A stretch of 64,000 bases of DNA from Stutzerimonas stutzeri (lineage in GTDB: Bacteria > Pseudomonadota > Gammaproteobacteria > Pseudomonadales > Pseudomonadaceae): contig NZ_JANGEY010000014.1 in assembly GCF_024451105.1 (NCBI RefSeq), forward strand, positions 1 to 64,000. Direction: 5' to 3'. Below the pieces are notes generated by a model, which saw only the letters and a program-made list of their open reading frames with translations, did not search any database and had not been told where the DNA came from. The position numbers and the translations under genes were made by a program. Shown piece by piece: positions 8,117 through 17,132 of this stretch (position 1 is its first letter; each line of letters starts with the position of its first letter).

Positions 8117-9100
8117 TCATCTGCGCACGATGTCGCCGCTGAAGAACATCTCCACGCGCAGGGTCAGCGCCCAGCGCGGGCTGAAGTCGGCGTCGCGGGG
8201 GAAGTGCAGCTCGGGGATCAGGTCGGCGAAGAGGATCTCCCGGTGCAGGTTGCGCCGGTAGAGGAGCTGCAGGTAGCCGTCGTTGATCCGCGGGCCGGAG
8301 GAGCCGTTGCCGACCAGCACCGCGGAGTAGCGCAGTGCGCTGCGCCGGCCGAGCACCCGGTCGAGCTGGGCGGCCTGGGAGAACTCCAGGGTGTCCTCTT
8401 CCTCCTGCCACTGGAACTGGGTGACGAAGCGCAGGTGGCGGTGTTCGTCGAGCGGTCGGCCGACGTCCCAGCGGGTGCGTGCCGAGTAGCCGTCGCTGTC
8501 GAACCAGGACAGGCGGTTGTAGGACTCCAGCTGCCAGGGGCCGTCGCCGAGGTTCCACAGCCGCTCGCTGGTGAAGCGCAGGTAGGGGTCCAGCGGCCAG
8601 CGCAGCTTCACCCCGCCGCCGAGCCGGTTGGCCCAGGCCCGGCTCTTGTCCTGGCGACCGAGGCGGTCCAGGCCGATCACCGAGTTGCCGGTATCCCGCG
8701 GATCGTTGCGCAGGCGGTTGGCGCCCTGCTCGGCCAGGGTGCCGCGGCTTTCCTCCGGGTCGCTCTCGATGATCAGGCGCAGGCGCCTGCGGGTGGTCGG
8801 CACGTCGAGGCGGAAACGCACGCCGAAGTCGTGCTCGACGTCGTCGGACTCCAGCCACTCCACTTCGTGGCTGACGCGCAGGTAGGAGCGGTTCTCCACC
8901 GTCAGGCTGTCGTCTGTACCAAAGAAGGCATCGATGTTGCGCGAGGAGCTGTCGATCCAGCGCGACACGCTGTCGTGCAGCGGGGTGATGCGCTCCACGG
9001 CCCAGTGCGGCAGGTCGCTGTCCCCCTCCGTCCCCTCTGCCGCGGCGGCCTGGCAGGCCAGAAGGCTGCAGGCGAGCATGGCGGCAACGACTCTTCTCAT
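8117..9100 (-). CDS. Exported hypothetical protein, probably outer-membrane associated
   Basis: 327 residues. It starts with an N-terminal signal sequence (MRRVVAAMLACSLLACQAAAA); the LLAC could be a lipobox or a plain signal peptidase I region. The mature part alternates short polar and hydrophobic stretches rich in Arg, Trp and Tyr (for example LRFVTQFQWQEEEDTLEF), like an outer-membrane beta-barrel or a protein bound to one. I do not recognise a named family. GGGAGAG before the ATG supports the start. It converges with the PAS-PAS-MCP gene and follows the hemerythrin gene on the same strand, about 95 bp apart. Confidence 0.7.
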   Translation of the reverse strand: MRRVVAAMLACSLLACQAAAAEGTEGDSDLPHWAVERITPLHDSVSRWIDSSSRNIDAFFGTDDSLTVENRSYLRVSHEVEWLESDDVEHDFGVRFRLDVPTTRRRLRLIIESDPEESRGTLAEQGANRLRNDPRDTGNSVIGLDRLGRQDKSRAWANRLGGGVKLRWPLDPYLRFTSERLWNLGDGPWQLESYNRLSWFDSDGYSARTRWDVGRPLDEHRHLRFVTQFQWQEEEDTLEFSQAAQLDRVLGRRSALRYSAVLVGNGSSGPRINDGYLQLLYRRNLHREILFADLIPELHFPRDADFSPRWALTLRVEMFFSGDIVRR

Positions 9101-9195
9101 GGTCGCTCTCCCTGTCCGTCGGTCGTGCCGGGCGTGGACCGTCCCTGTCAATGTAGCCGCTGCCGAGGCCGCCTGCGGCGGGAGGGCGACGCGGA

Positions 9196-9645
9196 TCAGC
9201 GGAAGAACTTGCCCAGCATGCGCGAGACGAAGCCGCCGTCCAGACTCTTCTTCACGTAGGGCACGTAGTGGCGGTCGTCGCGCTTGATGTGGTTGGTCAG
9301 CCACAGGCCGAGGTCGCTGCGCACCTCGCGGGCCAGGCCGACGGGTTCCTCGCCGCCGTTGAGGCGCTGCAGGTAGCCGTTGACGCGCGTCTTGAAGGCC
9401 TCGTGGACCTTGTGATGGGCATCCAGCATCGGGTAGCCGGCCTTCTCCATCAGGCTTTCCTCGAAGGTGTTGTGCGAGACGGCGTAGTCGACCACGGCCT
9501 TGACCACGCGCTCCACGTCGTCGAGCGACCTGGCCTTGATGGCGGCGTCGATCTCGGTCAGGTATTCGAAGATGCGCTTGTGCTGTTCGTCGATGATGTC
9601 GATACCGGTCGCGTAGTCGTCCGACCAGTAGATGTATTGGCCCAT
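9196..9645 (-). CDS. Bacteriohemerythrin
   Basis: 149 residues with the full di-iron ligand set of hemerythrins: H22, H58, E62, H77, H81, H119 and D124 (motifs DEQHKRIFEYL, HNTFEE, HHKVH, HIKRDD). Hemerythrins bind O2 reversibly at a non-haem di-iron centre. In pseudomonads a similar small protein is reported to support microaerobic growth. A C-terminal extension (KSLDGGFVSRMLGKFFR) ends in a basic amphipathic stretch that might touch the membrane. The upstream AT-rich region contains two TTGTACAA palindromes. Nearby genes (BdlA-like sensor, truncated haemoglobin) also suggest oxygen or redox responses, but no operon joins them. Confidence 0.9.
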   Translation of the reverse strand: MGQYIYWSDDYATGIDIIDEQHKRIFEYLTEIDAAIKARSLDDVERVVKAVVDYAVSHNTFEESLMEKAGYPMLDAHHKVHEAFKTRVNGYLQRLNGGEEPVGLAREVRSDLGLWLTNHIKRDDRHYVPYVKKSLDGGFVSRMLGKFFR

Positions 9646-9760
9646 GTGGATTCCCCCGGGAAGTTGGCGGTGATTGCTGCGCTGTCGGCGGCGGCCGGCG
9701 CCCGGCCTAGACCGCTCTGCGCCTCTTCCGCAGGACGGAAAGTTAGGGAATTTATTTAAT

Positions 9761-9787
9761 TTGTACAAGCGTGTTGTTATTGTACAA
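9761..9787. promoter_or_regulatory. Twin TTGTACAA palindromes upstream of the hemerythrin gene
   Basis: TTGTACAA occurs at 9761-9768 and again at 9780-9787, start-to-start 19 bp (about two helix turns), in an AT-rich island about 115-140 bp upstream of the hemerythrin ATG. Two identical palindromes on one DNA face suggest cooperative binding of a dimeric regulator. I cannot assign it; it does not match the Anr box (TTGAT-N4-ATCAA). Confidence 0.45.
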
Positions 9788-9813
9788 GTCGACGGCCTTT
9801 CCCCGCAGCGCGC

Positions 9814-10773
9814 TCAGCCGCCCGGCGGGGCGGTGGCGTCCAGGTGGAACACCAGCGCCTTGAGCGCGCTGTCCGGGTGGATGTCGGCGAACTCCGGCGG
9901 ATTGTCCAGGCGCAGGGCGAAGCGCAGGGCCGGCGCCTCGGCGGCCATGCCGTCGATCAGGAAGTCCGGGCCGATGTCCGGGTCGTTGACGCAGGCCAGC
10001 ACGCTGCCGCCGGGCGCGAGCAGTTCGGGGAGGCGGCGGAGGATCTTCCGGTAGTCGCGGGTCAGGGCGAAGCTGCCCTTCTGGAACGACGGCGGGTCGA
10101 TGACGATCAGGTCGTAGGGACCGGACTTGCGCACCTTGCCCCAGGACTTGAACAGCTCGTGGCCGAGGAACTCGACCCGCGCCAGGTCGTGGCCGTTGAG
10201 GCGGTGGTTGTCGCGGCCGCGGCTGAGCGCGGCGCGGGCCATGTCCAGGTTGACCACCTGCGCGGCGCCGCCGGCGATGGCCGCCACCGAGAAGCCGCAG
10301 GTGTAGGCGAACAGGTTGAGCACCCGCTGGCCGGCGGCCTGCGCGCGCACCCAGCGGCGACCGTAGCGCATGTCGAGGAACAGGCCGTTGTTCTGCTTGC
10401 GGCCGAGATCGAGCTTGTAGCGCAGGCCGTCCTCGTCGATCAGCCACTCCTCCAGCTCCTCGCCCAGCAGCCAGTCCATGCGGCTGTCGGGCAGGTAGCG
10501 GTGCTGCAGCAGCAGGTGGTGGGCGCCGCTCTGCTGCCACTCGGCGCTGGCGGCGACGGCCTGCAGCATGGCCAGCAGACGCTCCAGCTCGGCCGCCTCC
10601 GGTTCGCGGAACAGCGACACCAGCAGCACGCCCTGCAGCCAGTCCACGGTGAGGTGCTCGAGCCCCGGCCAGCGCCGGCCGCGGCCGTGGAACAGGCGGC
10701 GCGTCTCGGCAGGCGGGGCCGCCAGGGCGGCGAGGAGCTGCTGCTGCAGGGTGGCGATGGCGTCAGAATGCAT
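9814..10773 (-). CDS. Class I SAM-dependent methyltransferase, RlmI/RlmK-like (COG1092)
   Basis: 319 residues. The Rossmann methyltransferase core carries VLNLFAYTCGFSVAA (SAM loop), NLDMARAALSRGRDN (acidic residue for the ribose) and VIDPPSFQKG (the xPPx catalytic motif of base methyltransferases). The N-terminal half (LFHGRGRRWPGLEHLTVDW) is the RlmI-type substrate-binding region without an obvious PUA domain. The likely activity is methylation of a cytosine or guanine in 23S rRNA; the exact target is unknown. There is no clear Shine-Dalgarno, and the ATG chosen matches where homology begins. Divergent from the truncated haemoglobin gene. Confidence 0.82.
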   Translation of the reverse strand: MHSDAIATLQQQLLAALAAPPAETRRLFHGRGRRWPGLEHLTVDWLQGVLLVSLFREPEAAELERLLAMLQAVAASAEWQQSGAHHLLLQHRYLPDSRMDWLLGEELEEWLIDEDGLRYKLDLGRKQNNGLFLDMRYGRRWVRAQAAGQRVLNLFAYTCGFSVAAIAGGAAQVVNLDMARAALSRGRDNHRLNGHDLARVEFLGHELFKSWGKVRKSGPYDLIVIDPPSFQKGSFALTRDYRKILRRLPELLAPGGSVLACVNDPDIGPDFLIDGMAAEAPALRFALRLDNPPEFADIHPDSALKALVFHLDATAPPGG

Positions 10774-10905
10774 GGCGAAGGGGTACCAGTGATCCGGGGC
10801 GGCGCATTCTAAACGCAGTCGCCCGTCTCCCGGGGGCGGGCGACGAAAGGAGGGTGTGCCCTGGGCTAGAATTGCCGGTCTTTCGCAGCCTACGAGGGCG
10901 CCCCG

Positions 10906-11331
10906 ATGAGCAGCACTCCCCCCTACGGCGTCGGCGACGCCTCCTATCAGGCCGCCGGCGGCATCGATGGCCTGCGCCGGCTGGTCGACGACTTCTACCG
11001 GATCATGGACGAGTCGCCGGCCGCGGCCGAGCTGCGGCGCATGCATCCGCAGAGCCTCGACGCCTCGCGCGACAAGCTGGCCTGCTTCCTCAGCGGCTGG
11101 CTGGGCGGGCCGAAGCTGTTCGCCGAGAAGTACGGCCCCATCGTGATCCCGTCCTTCCACGCGCAGTGGCCGATCGACGAGGCCGGCAGCGCGGCCTGGC
11201 TGGACTGCATGGCCGAGGCCATCGCCCGCCAGGGTTACGCCCCGGAGTTCGCCGACTATCTGCTGCGCCAGCTGCGCGTGCCGGCCGAGCGCATCGTCCA
11301 GGCCAGCCGCGCGCGGCATGGTGGGGGCTGA
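10906..11331 (+). CDS. Group II truncated haemoglobin
   Basis: 141 residues. Globin landmarks are visible: LVDDFYRIMDESP (B/C helices with the distal Tyr), KLACFLSGWLGGPKLFAEKYG (E-F region) and MHPQSL. In truncated haemoglobins the proximal His sits near the H in PSFHAQWPI, and the G8 Trp is the W in SAAWLDCM. These proteins bind O2 and NO and serve in NO or peroxide handling. The gene is a single cistron ending 8 bp before the end of the convergent rep gene. A start at ATG 10906 gives the family's usual length. Confidence 0.88.
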   Translation: MSSTPPYGVGDASYQAAGGIDGLRRLVDDFYRIMDESPAAAELRRMHPQSLDASRDKLACFLSGWLGGPKLFAEKYGPIVIPSFHAQWPIDEAGSAAWLDCMAEAIARQGYAPEFADYLLRQLRVPAERIVQASRARHGGG

Positions 11332-11338
11332 GCGCGCC

Positions 11339-13348
11339 TCAGCGCTTGAGCAGCGCCCGGATATCCGCCAGCGCGCTGTTGCCGCGCTTGGCCTTGACCT
11401 CCACCGGCGCGTCCTCCTGGCCTTCCCAGAGCAGATCTTCCGGCGGCAGCTCGTCGAGGAAGCGGCTGGGCAGGCAGTCGATCACCTCGCCGTATTGCTT
11501 GCGCTTGGCGGCGAAGGTGATGGCGAGGTTGCGCTTGGCGCGGGTGATGCCGACGTAGGCCAGGCGGCGCTCCTCCTCGACGGTGTCGGCCTCGATGCTC
11601 GAGCGGTGCGGGAGGATCTCCTCCTCCATGCCCATGATGAACACCGAGGGGAACTCCAGGCCCTTGGAGGCGTGCAGGGTCATCATCTGCACGCCCTCGG
11701 CGCCGTCCTCCTCCTCCTGCTGGCGTTCGAGCATGTCGCGCAGCACCAGCTTGGCGATGGCCTGCTCGATGGTCATCTCGCCGTCCTCGTCCTTCTCCAG
11801 GGTGTTCTTCAGCGCTTCGAGGAGGAACCAGACGTTGCTCATCCGGTACTCGGCGGCCTTGTCGGTGGAGCTGTTCTCGCGCAGCCAGTTCTCGTAGTCG
11901 ATGTCGGCGATCATCTGCCGCAGCGCGGCGATCGGCTCGTCCTCGGCGCACTGGCGGCGCACCCGGTCGAGGAAGTGCTTGAAGCGCGCCAGGCGCTCGC
12001 AGTAGCGGGCGTCGAGGTGCTCGAGCAGGCCGATCTCGTCGCTGGCCTCGTACATGCTGATCTTGCGTGTGCTGGCGTAGTTGCCGAGCTTCTCCAGGGT
12101 CGCCGAGCCGATCTCGCGGCGCGGCACGTTGATCACCCGCAGGAAGGCGTTGTCGTCGTCCGGGTTGACCAAGAGGCGGAAGTAGCTCATCAGGTCCTTC
12201 ACCTCCTGGCGGGCGAAGAAGCTGGTGCCGCCGGAGAGGCGGTAGGGGATCTGGTGGTGCTGCAGCTTCAGCTCCATCAGCTTGGCCTGGTAGTTGCCGC
12301 GGTAGAGGATGGCGAAGTCGCTGTACGGGCGCTGGGTGCGCAGGTGCTCGGTGAGGATTTCCATGGCGATGCGCTCGCACTCGGCCTCCTCGTTCTTGCA
12401 GCGGATCACGCGGATCTCGTCGCCATGGCCCATCTCGCTCCACAGCTGCTTCTCGAACACGTGCGGGTTGTTGGCGATCAGCACGTTGGCGCATTTCAGG
12501 ATGCGGCTGGTGGAGCGGTAGTTCTGCTCGAGCATCACCACCTTGAGGCTGGGGAAGTCCTCCTTGAGCTGCATCAGGTTCTCCGGCCGCGCGCCGCGCC
12601 AGGCGTAGATCGACTGGTCGTCGTCGCCGACCACGGTGAACTGCGCGCGCTCGGCGACCAGCAGCTTGACCAGCAGGTACTGGCTGGCGTTGGTGTCCTG
12701 GTATTCGTCGACCAGCATGTAGCGCACCCGGTTGCGCCACTTCTGCAGCACCTCGGGATGCTCCTGGAACAGCTTGACCGGCTGCAGGATCAGGTCGTCG
12801 AAGTCGACCGCGTTGTAGGCCTTGAGGGTGCGCTGGTAGTGCAGGTAGACGATCGCCGCGGTCTGCTCGCGCGGGTTGCGCGCCCGCGCCAGCGCCTCTT
12901 CGGGGAGGATCAGGTCGTTCTTCCAGGCGCCGATCAGGTTCTTGATCTCGTCGACGCCGTCGTCGCCCTGGTATTCCTTCTGCATGATGTCGGCGAGCAG
13001 CGCCTTGACGTCGCTCTCGTCGAAGATCGAGAAGCCGCTCTTGTAGCCGAGGTGGGCGTGCTCCTTGCGGATGATGTTGAGGCCGAGGTTGTGGAAGGTC
13101 GACACGGTCAGGCCGGCGCCCTCGCGGCCGCGCAGCAGCTGGCCGACGCGCTCCTTCATCTCCCGCGCCGCCTTGTTGGTGAAGGTCACCGCGACGATGT
13201 GGCGGGCGGCGATGCCGCACTGCTGGATCAGGTAGGCGATCTTGCGGGTGATCACGCTGGTCTTGCCGGAACCGGCGCCGGCCAGCACCAGCAGCGGGCC
13301 GCTGATGTAGTGGACGGCTTCCTGCTGGCGGGGGTTGAGTCGGGACAT
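11339..13348 (-). CDS. rep: ATP-dependent DNA helicase Rep
   Basis: 669 residues, the family length. UvrD/Rep superfamily 1 motifs in order: Walker A GAGSGKT (about residue 24-30), TFTNKAA (Ia), YMLVDEYQDTN (II), GDDDQSIYAWRGA (III), LEQNYRS (IV), GLEFPSVFIMGMEE (V) and VEEERRLAYVGITRAK (VI). It translocates 3'-5' and removes proteins ahead of replication forks and restarts them. The start MSRLNPRQQEAV is typical for Rep. Convergent and nearly touching the truncated haemoglobin gene; betT follows on the same strand after about 95 bp. Confidence 0.97.
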   Translation of the reverse strand: MSRLNPRQQEAVHYISGPLLVLAGAGSGKTSVITRKIAYLIQQCGIAARHIVAVTFTNKAAREMKERVGQLLRGREGAGLTVSTFHNLGLNIIRKEHAHLGYKSGFSIFDESDVKALLADIMQKEYQGDDGVDEIKNLIGAWKNDLILPEEALARARNPREQTAAIVYLHYQRTLKAYNAVDFDDLILQPVKLFQEHPEVLQKWRNRVRYMLVDEYQDTNASQYLLVKLLVAERAQFTVVGDDDQSIYAWRGARPENLMQLKEDFPSLKVVMLEQNYRSTSRILKCANVLIANNPHVFEKQLWSEMGHGDEIRVIRCKNEEAECERIAMEILTEHLRTQRPYSDFAILYRGNYQAKLMELKLQHHQIPYRLSGGTSFFARQEVKDLMSYFRLLVNPDDDNAFLRVINVPRREIGSATLEKLGNYASTRKISMYEASDEIGLLEHLDARYCERLARFKHFLDRVRRQCAEDEPIAALRQMIADIDYENWLRENSSTDKAAEYRMSNVWFLLEALKNTLEKDEDGEMTIEQAIAKLVLRDMLERQQEEEDGAEGVQMMTLHASKGLEFPSVFIMGMEEEILPHRSSIEADTVEEERRLAYVGITRAKRNLAITFAAKRKQYGEVIDCLPSRFLDELPPEDLLWEGQEDAPVEVKAKRGNSALADIRALLKR

Positions 13349-13442
13349 GCGGGCAGGGGTGTCTGGCTGCGGGGGAGGGCGGCATTCTAGCAGGCCGCCC
13401 CGCTGCGCCGAACGGGGCGGCGACCGGGGGCGGGCGCGCCCC

Positions 13443-15404
13443 TCAGCGCACCACATGCAAAAAGTGCATGTGCCGCTCGTACTGGTCGAGGATGTCGTCG
13501 ATCACCTCGTCGCGCGACCAGCCCATCACGTCGTAGTCCTGGCCGCCCTCGAGCAGGTGCACCTCGGCGCGGAAGTACTTGCGCTCCTCGTCGCCCTCGA
13601 GCATCACGAAGCTCGGCTGCACGTAGGCGCGCGGGCGCACCTCGTAGACGAAGTCGACCTCGGCGCCGTGGCGCACCTCGAGGCGCACGCGGTGGTCGTC
13701 GCCGCTCTGCACCTCGCCGGTGAGGCCCTGCTTGCGCAGCTCCTCGGCCACCGCCAGGCAGGCCGGCTGCACCACCTCGTCGAGGAAGCGGTTGACGTGG
13801 GCGCGGCGCGGGAACATCACCAGGTTGCGCAGGCGGCGCTGCCAGCCGCCGTGGATCTGCGCGTGGCGGCCGTGGCCGGGGGTCTGCTGGCGCAGCACGC
13901 GCTTGGTCGAGTCGAGGTGCAGGGCCTTGAGCAGGCCCCACATCGAGGCCAGCAGGATGATCGAGAACGGCAGGGCGCTGGCGATGGTGGCGGTCTGCAG
14001 GGCGCTGAGGCCGTCGGCGAGCAGCAGGGCGATGGCCACCACGCCGATCGAGGCGGCCCAGAAGATCCGCTGCCACAGCGGGGTGTGCGGGTTGCCGCCG
14101 GAGGCGAGCATGTCGACCACCAGCGAGCCGGAGTCGGCCGAGGTGACGAAGAACACCACCACCATCAGCACCGCCACCGCCGACAGCACGGCGGCGAAGG
14201 GGAACTGCTCGAGGAAGGCGAACAGCGCCAGCGAGCTGTCCTGGCCGACCGTCTCGGCCAGGCTGGTCAGGCCCTGCTGCATGATCATGTGGATGGCGCC
14301 GTTGCCGAACACGGTCATCCACAGCAGGGTGAAGCCGGCGGGGACGAACAGCACGCCGCAGACGAACTGGCGGATGGTGCGGCCGCGCGACACGCGGGCG
14401 ATGAACATGCCGACGAACGGCGACCAGGACATCCACCAGCCCCAGTACAGCAGGGTCCAGCCGCCCAGCCAGTCGGTCGGCTCGTAGGCGTACAGGTTGA
14501 AGGTCTTGCTGACGATCTCCGACAGGTAGCTGCCGGTGTTCTGCACGAAGGTCTGCAGCAGGTAGACGGTGGGGCCGAGCAGCAGCACCAGCAAGAGCAG
14601 GAGCACGGCCAGGCCGAGGTTGAGCTCGGACAGGCGGCGGATGCCCTTGTCCAGGCCGGTGACCACCGACAGGGTGGCCAGCGCGATGACCGCGACGATC
14701 AGCACGATCTGTACCCAGATGCCGACCGGCAGGCCGAACAGGTGGTTGAGGCCGCTGTTGATCTGCAGCACGCCGTAGCCCAGCGAGGTGGCCACGCCGA
14801 ACACCGTGCCGAGGATGGCGAAGATGTCCACCGCATGGCCGATCGGGCCGTGGATGCGCTCGCCGATCAAGGGGTAGAGCGCCGAGCGCAGGGTCAGCGG
14901 CAGGCCGTGGCGGTAGCAGAAGAAGGCGAGGATCAGCGCGACTATGGCGTAGATCGCCCAGGCGTGCAGGCCCCAGTGGAAGAAGGTCAGCTTCATCGCC
15001 TCGCGGGCGGCCTGCACGCTGTTGGGCTCGCCCACCGGCGGGGCGACGAAGTGCATCACCGGCTCGGCGACGCCGAAGAACATCAGGCCGATGCCCATGC
15101 CGGCGGAGAACAGCATGGCGAACCAGGTGGCGTTGCTGTAGTCGGGGCGGCTGTGGTCGGGGCCGAGCTTGATGTCGCCGTAGCGGCTGACGGCGAGGAA
15201 CACCACGGTTATCAGGATCAGCGCCACGGCCAGCACGTAGAACCAGCTGGCGTTGCCGACGATCCACGTCTGTACCTGACCGAACAGGGCCTGGGCGATC
15301 TGCGGCAGGGCCACGGCGAACGCCACCAGGGCGAGGATCAGCGCCGCCGAGCCGAAGAACACCGGGGGATTGAGGGCGCGCGCGGGGCGCGGGAAGGTTT
15401 CCAT
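13443..15404 (-). CDS. betT: BCCT-family choline/betaine transporter BetT
   Basis: 653 residues. Twelve hydrophobic segments cover about residues 10-520, with BCCT signatures FSAGMGIGLMFFGVAEP and the Trp-rich LLYWGWWMSWSPFVGMFIARVSRGRTIR. A long cytosolic C-terminal tail (about 520-653, ending VIDDILDQYERHMHFLHVV) is characteristic of BetT-type osmosensing transporters. It imports choline by proton symport, for osmoprotection or as a carbon/nitrogen source. AAGGAG lies 10 nt before the ATG. The upstream AT-rich region carries paired ATAGCTTT repeats. No betA, betB or betI gene is next to it here. Confidence 0.92.
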   Translation of the reverse strand: METFPRPARALNPPVFFGSAALILALVAFAVALPQIAQALFGQVQTWIVGNASWFYVLAVALILITVVFLAVSRYGDIKLGPDHSRPDYSNATWFAMLFSAGMGIGLMFFGVAEPVMHFVAPPVGEPNSVQAAREAMKLTFFHWGLHAWAIYAIVALILAFFCYRHGLPLTLRSALYPLIGERIHGPIGHAVDIFAILGTVFGVATSLGYGVLQINSGLNHLFGLPVGIWVQIVLIVAVIALATLSVVTGLDKGIRRLSELNLGLAVLLLLLVLLLGPTVYLLQTFVQNTGSYLSEIVSKTFNLYAYEPTDWLGGWTLLYWGWWMSWSPFVGMFIARVSRGRTIRQFVCGVLFVPAGFTLLWMTVFGNGAIHMIMQQGLTSLAETVGQDSSLALFAFLEQFPFAAVLSAVAVLMVVVFFVTSADSGSLVVDMLASGGNPHTPLWQRIFWAASIGVVAIALLLADGLSALQTATIASALPFSIILLASMWGLLKALHLDSTKRVLRQQTPGHGRHAQIHGGWQRRLRNLVMFPRRAHVNRFLDEVVQPACLAVAEELRKQGLTGEVQSGDDHRVRLEVRHGAEVDFVYEVRPRAYVQPSFVMLEGDEERKYFRAEVHLLEGGQDYDVMGWSRDEVIDDILDQYERHMHFLHVVR

Positions 15405-15598
15405 CGAGCAGGCTCTCCTTGTGATCGGATGGCCGCCAGGGGCGGGTATCGGAACAGACTGGACCGCGCCGGTGCCGAGCGCCAATCCCGGGCGCGGCGC
15501 GCCCGCGCGGTCCAGGGGGGCGACCACCCTAGCATCTCGATAGCTTTTTATGAAGGATTGATGCCCTTCAATAGCTTTGCTGCATTCGTTACGGCGCC

Positions 15599-17095
15599 TC
15601 AGCCGGGCCCGCCGCTCGCCCGGTACTGCAACGCCTCGGCCAGTTGGGCGCGCTCGATCCGCTCCTGTCCTTCCAGGTCGGCGAGGGTGCGCGCCACCTT
15701 GAGCACCCGGTGCAGGGCGCGCAGCGACAGGTGCAGGCGCCCGCCGGCGTCCTCCAGCCAGCGGCGGTCGGCCTCGCCGAGCGGGCAGTGGCGCTGCAGG
15801 CCGGGCAGGTCGAGATGGGCGTTGGCGCAGCCCTGGCGCGCCAGCTGCAATGCATGGGCGGCGGCCACCTGCTGCGCCAGCGTCGCGCTGTCCGGCCCCG
15901 TGGCGGCGGCGTGCAGGCGGGTCGGTTCGCGGCGCACGGTCAGGTGCAGGTCGATGCGGTCGAGCAGCGGCCCGGACAGCCGCGCGCGGTAGCGCTGCAC
16001 CTGCTCCGGGGTGCAGCGGCAGCGCTGCTCGGGATCGCCGAGGTAACCGCACGGGCAGGGGTTCATCGCCGCCACCAGCTGGAAGCGTGCGGGAAAGCGC
16101 AGCTTGTCCTGGGCGCGGGCGATGACGATCTCGCCGCTCTCCAGCGGCTGACGCAGCACGTCGAGCACGCTGCGCGGGAATTCCGGCAGCTCGTCGAGGA
16201 ACAGCACGCCATGGTGGGCCAGGCTGATCTCGCCGGGGCGCGGCCGGCTGCCGCCGCCGGCCAGCGCCGGCCCGGAGGCGTTGTGGTGCGGCTGGCGGAA
16301 CGGCCGGCCCGGCCAGCCGGACAGCGGGGCGAGGCCGGCCACCGAGTGGATGGCCGCGACTTCCAGCGCCTCGGCCTCGGTCAGCGGCGGCAGCAGGCCG
16401 GGCAGGCGGCTGGCCAGCAGGGTCTTGCCGGTGCCCGGCGGGCCGCTGAGCAAGAGGTTGTGGCGGCCGGCGGCGGCCACCAGCAGGGCGCGCTTGGCGG
16501 CCAGCTGGCCCTGCACCTCGGCCATGTCGCCCTGGATCGGTGCAGGCTGCGGCTGGCCGCGGGCGGTCCAGGGCTCGAGCGGGCCGTGCCCGGCCAGGTG
16601 CGCCACCACCTCCAGCAGGTGCTCGGCGGCGTACAGGGTCAGCCCGGCGACCAGCGCGGCCTCCTCGGCGTTGGCGCGCGGCACCAGCAGCGCACGCCCG
16701 GCGGCGCGCGCGGCCAGCGCCGCCGGCAGCACGCCGCGCAGCGGGCGCAGGGCGCCGGACAGCGCCAGCTCGCCGAGGCACTCGATGCCGTCCAGGCTGG
16801 CGGCGGGCAGCTGGCCGCTGGCGGCGAGGATGCCGAGGGCGATGGCCAGGTCGAAGCGCCCGCCGTCCTTGGGCAGGTCGGCGGGGGCCAGGTTGAGGGT
16901 GATGCGGCGGCTGGGGAATTCGAAGCCGCAGCTCTGGATCGCGCTGCGTACGCGGTCCTTGCTTTCGCGCACGGCGGTCTCCGGCAGGCCGACCAGGGTC
17001 AGCGAAGGCAGGCCGTTGGCCAGATGCGCCTCGACGCTGACCGCCGGGGCATCGATGCCGAGCTGGGCGCGGCTGTGGACGATGGCGAGGGACAT
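15599..17095 (-). CDS. comM: YifB/ComM-family Mg chelatase-like AAA+ helicase
   Basis: 498 residues. An N-terminal ChlI/Lon-S5-like domain (IVHSRAQLGIDAPAVSVEAHL) is followed by an AAA+ module with Walker A LSGPPGTGKTLLA and Walker B HGVLFLDELPEF. A zinc-knuckle-like NPCPCGYLGDPEQRCRC and the C-terminal Mg-chelatase domain (RALHRVLKVARTLADL) complete it. ComM is a hexameric branch-migration helicase that helps integrate DNA during natural transformation. It lies directly after ubiK on the same strand, 37 bp apart, so they are probably co-transcribed. Confidence 0.95.
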   Translation of the reverse strand: MSLAIVHSRAQLGIDAPAVSVEAHLANGLPSLTLVGLPETAVRESKDRVRSAIQSCGFEFPSRRITLNLAPADLPKDGGRFDLAIALGILAASGQLPAASLDGIECLGELALSGALRPLRGVLPAALAARAAGRALLVPRANAEEAALVAGLTLYAAEHLLEVVAHLAGHGPLEPWTARGQPQPAPIQGDMAEVQGQLAAKRALLVAAAGRHNLLLSGPPGTGKTLLASRLPGLLPPLTEAEALEVAAIHSVAGLAPLSGWPGRPFRQPHHNASGPALAGGGSRPRPGEISLAHHGVLFLDELPEFPRSVLDVLRQPLESGEIVIARAQDKLRFPARFQLVAAMNPCPCGYLGDPEQRCRCTPEQVQRYRARLSGPLLDRIDLHLTVRREPTRLHAAATGPDSATLAQQVAAAHALQLARQGCANAHLDLPGLQRHCPLGEADRRWLEDAGGRLHLSLRALHRVLKVARTLADLEGQERIERAQLAEALQYRASGGPG

Positions 17096-17132
17096 GATCG
17101 CTCCTTGATCGAGTGTCCCGCGGAGCCTGGCC

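Noticed and set aside
13335-15992. 885-codon plus-strand frame opposite betT
   Set aside because: Shadow frame produced by high third-position GC on the betT strand; His/Gln/Ala-rich low-complexity translation with no known domain.
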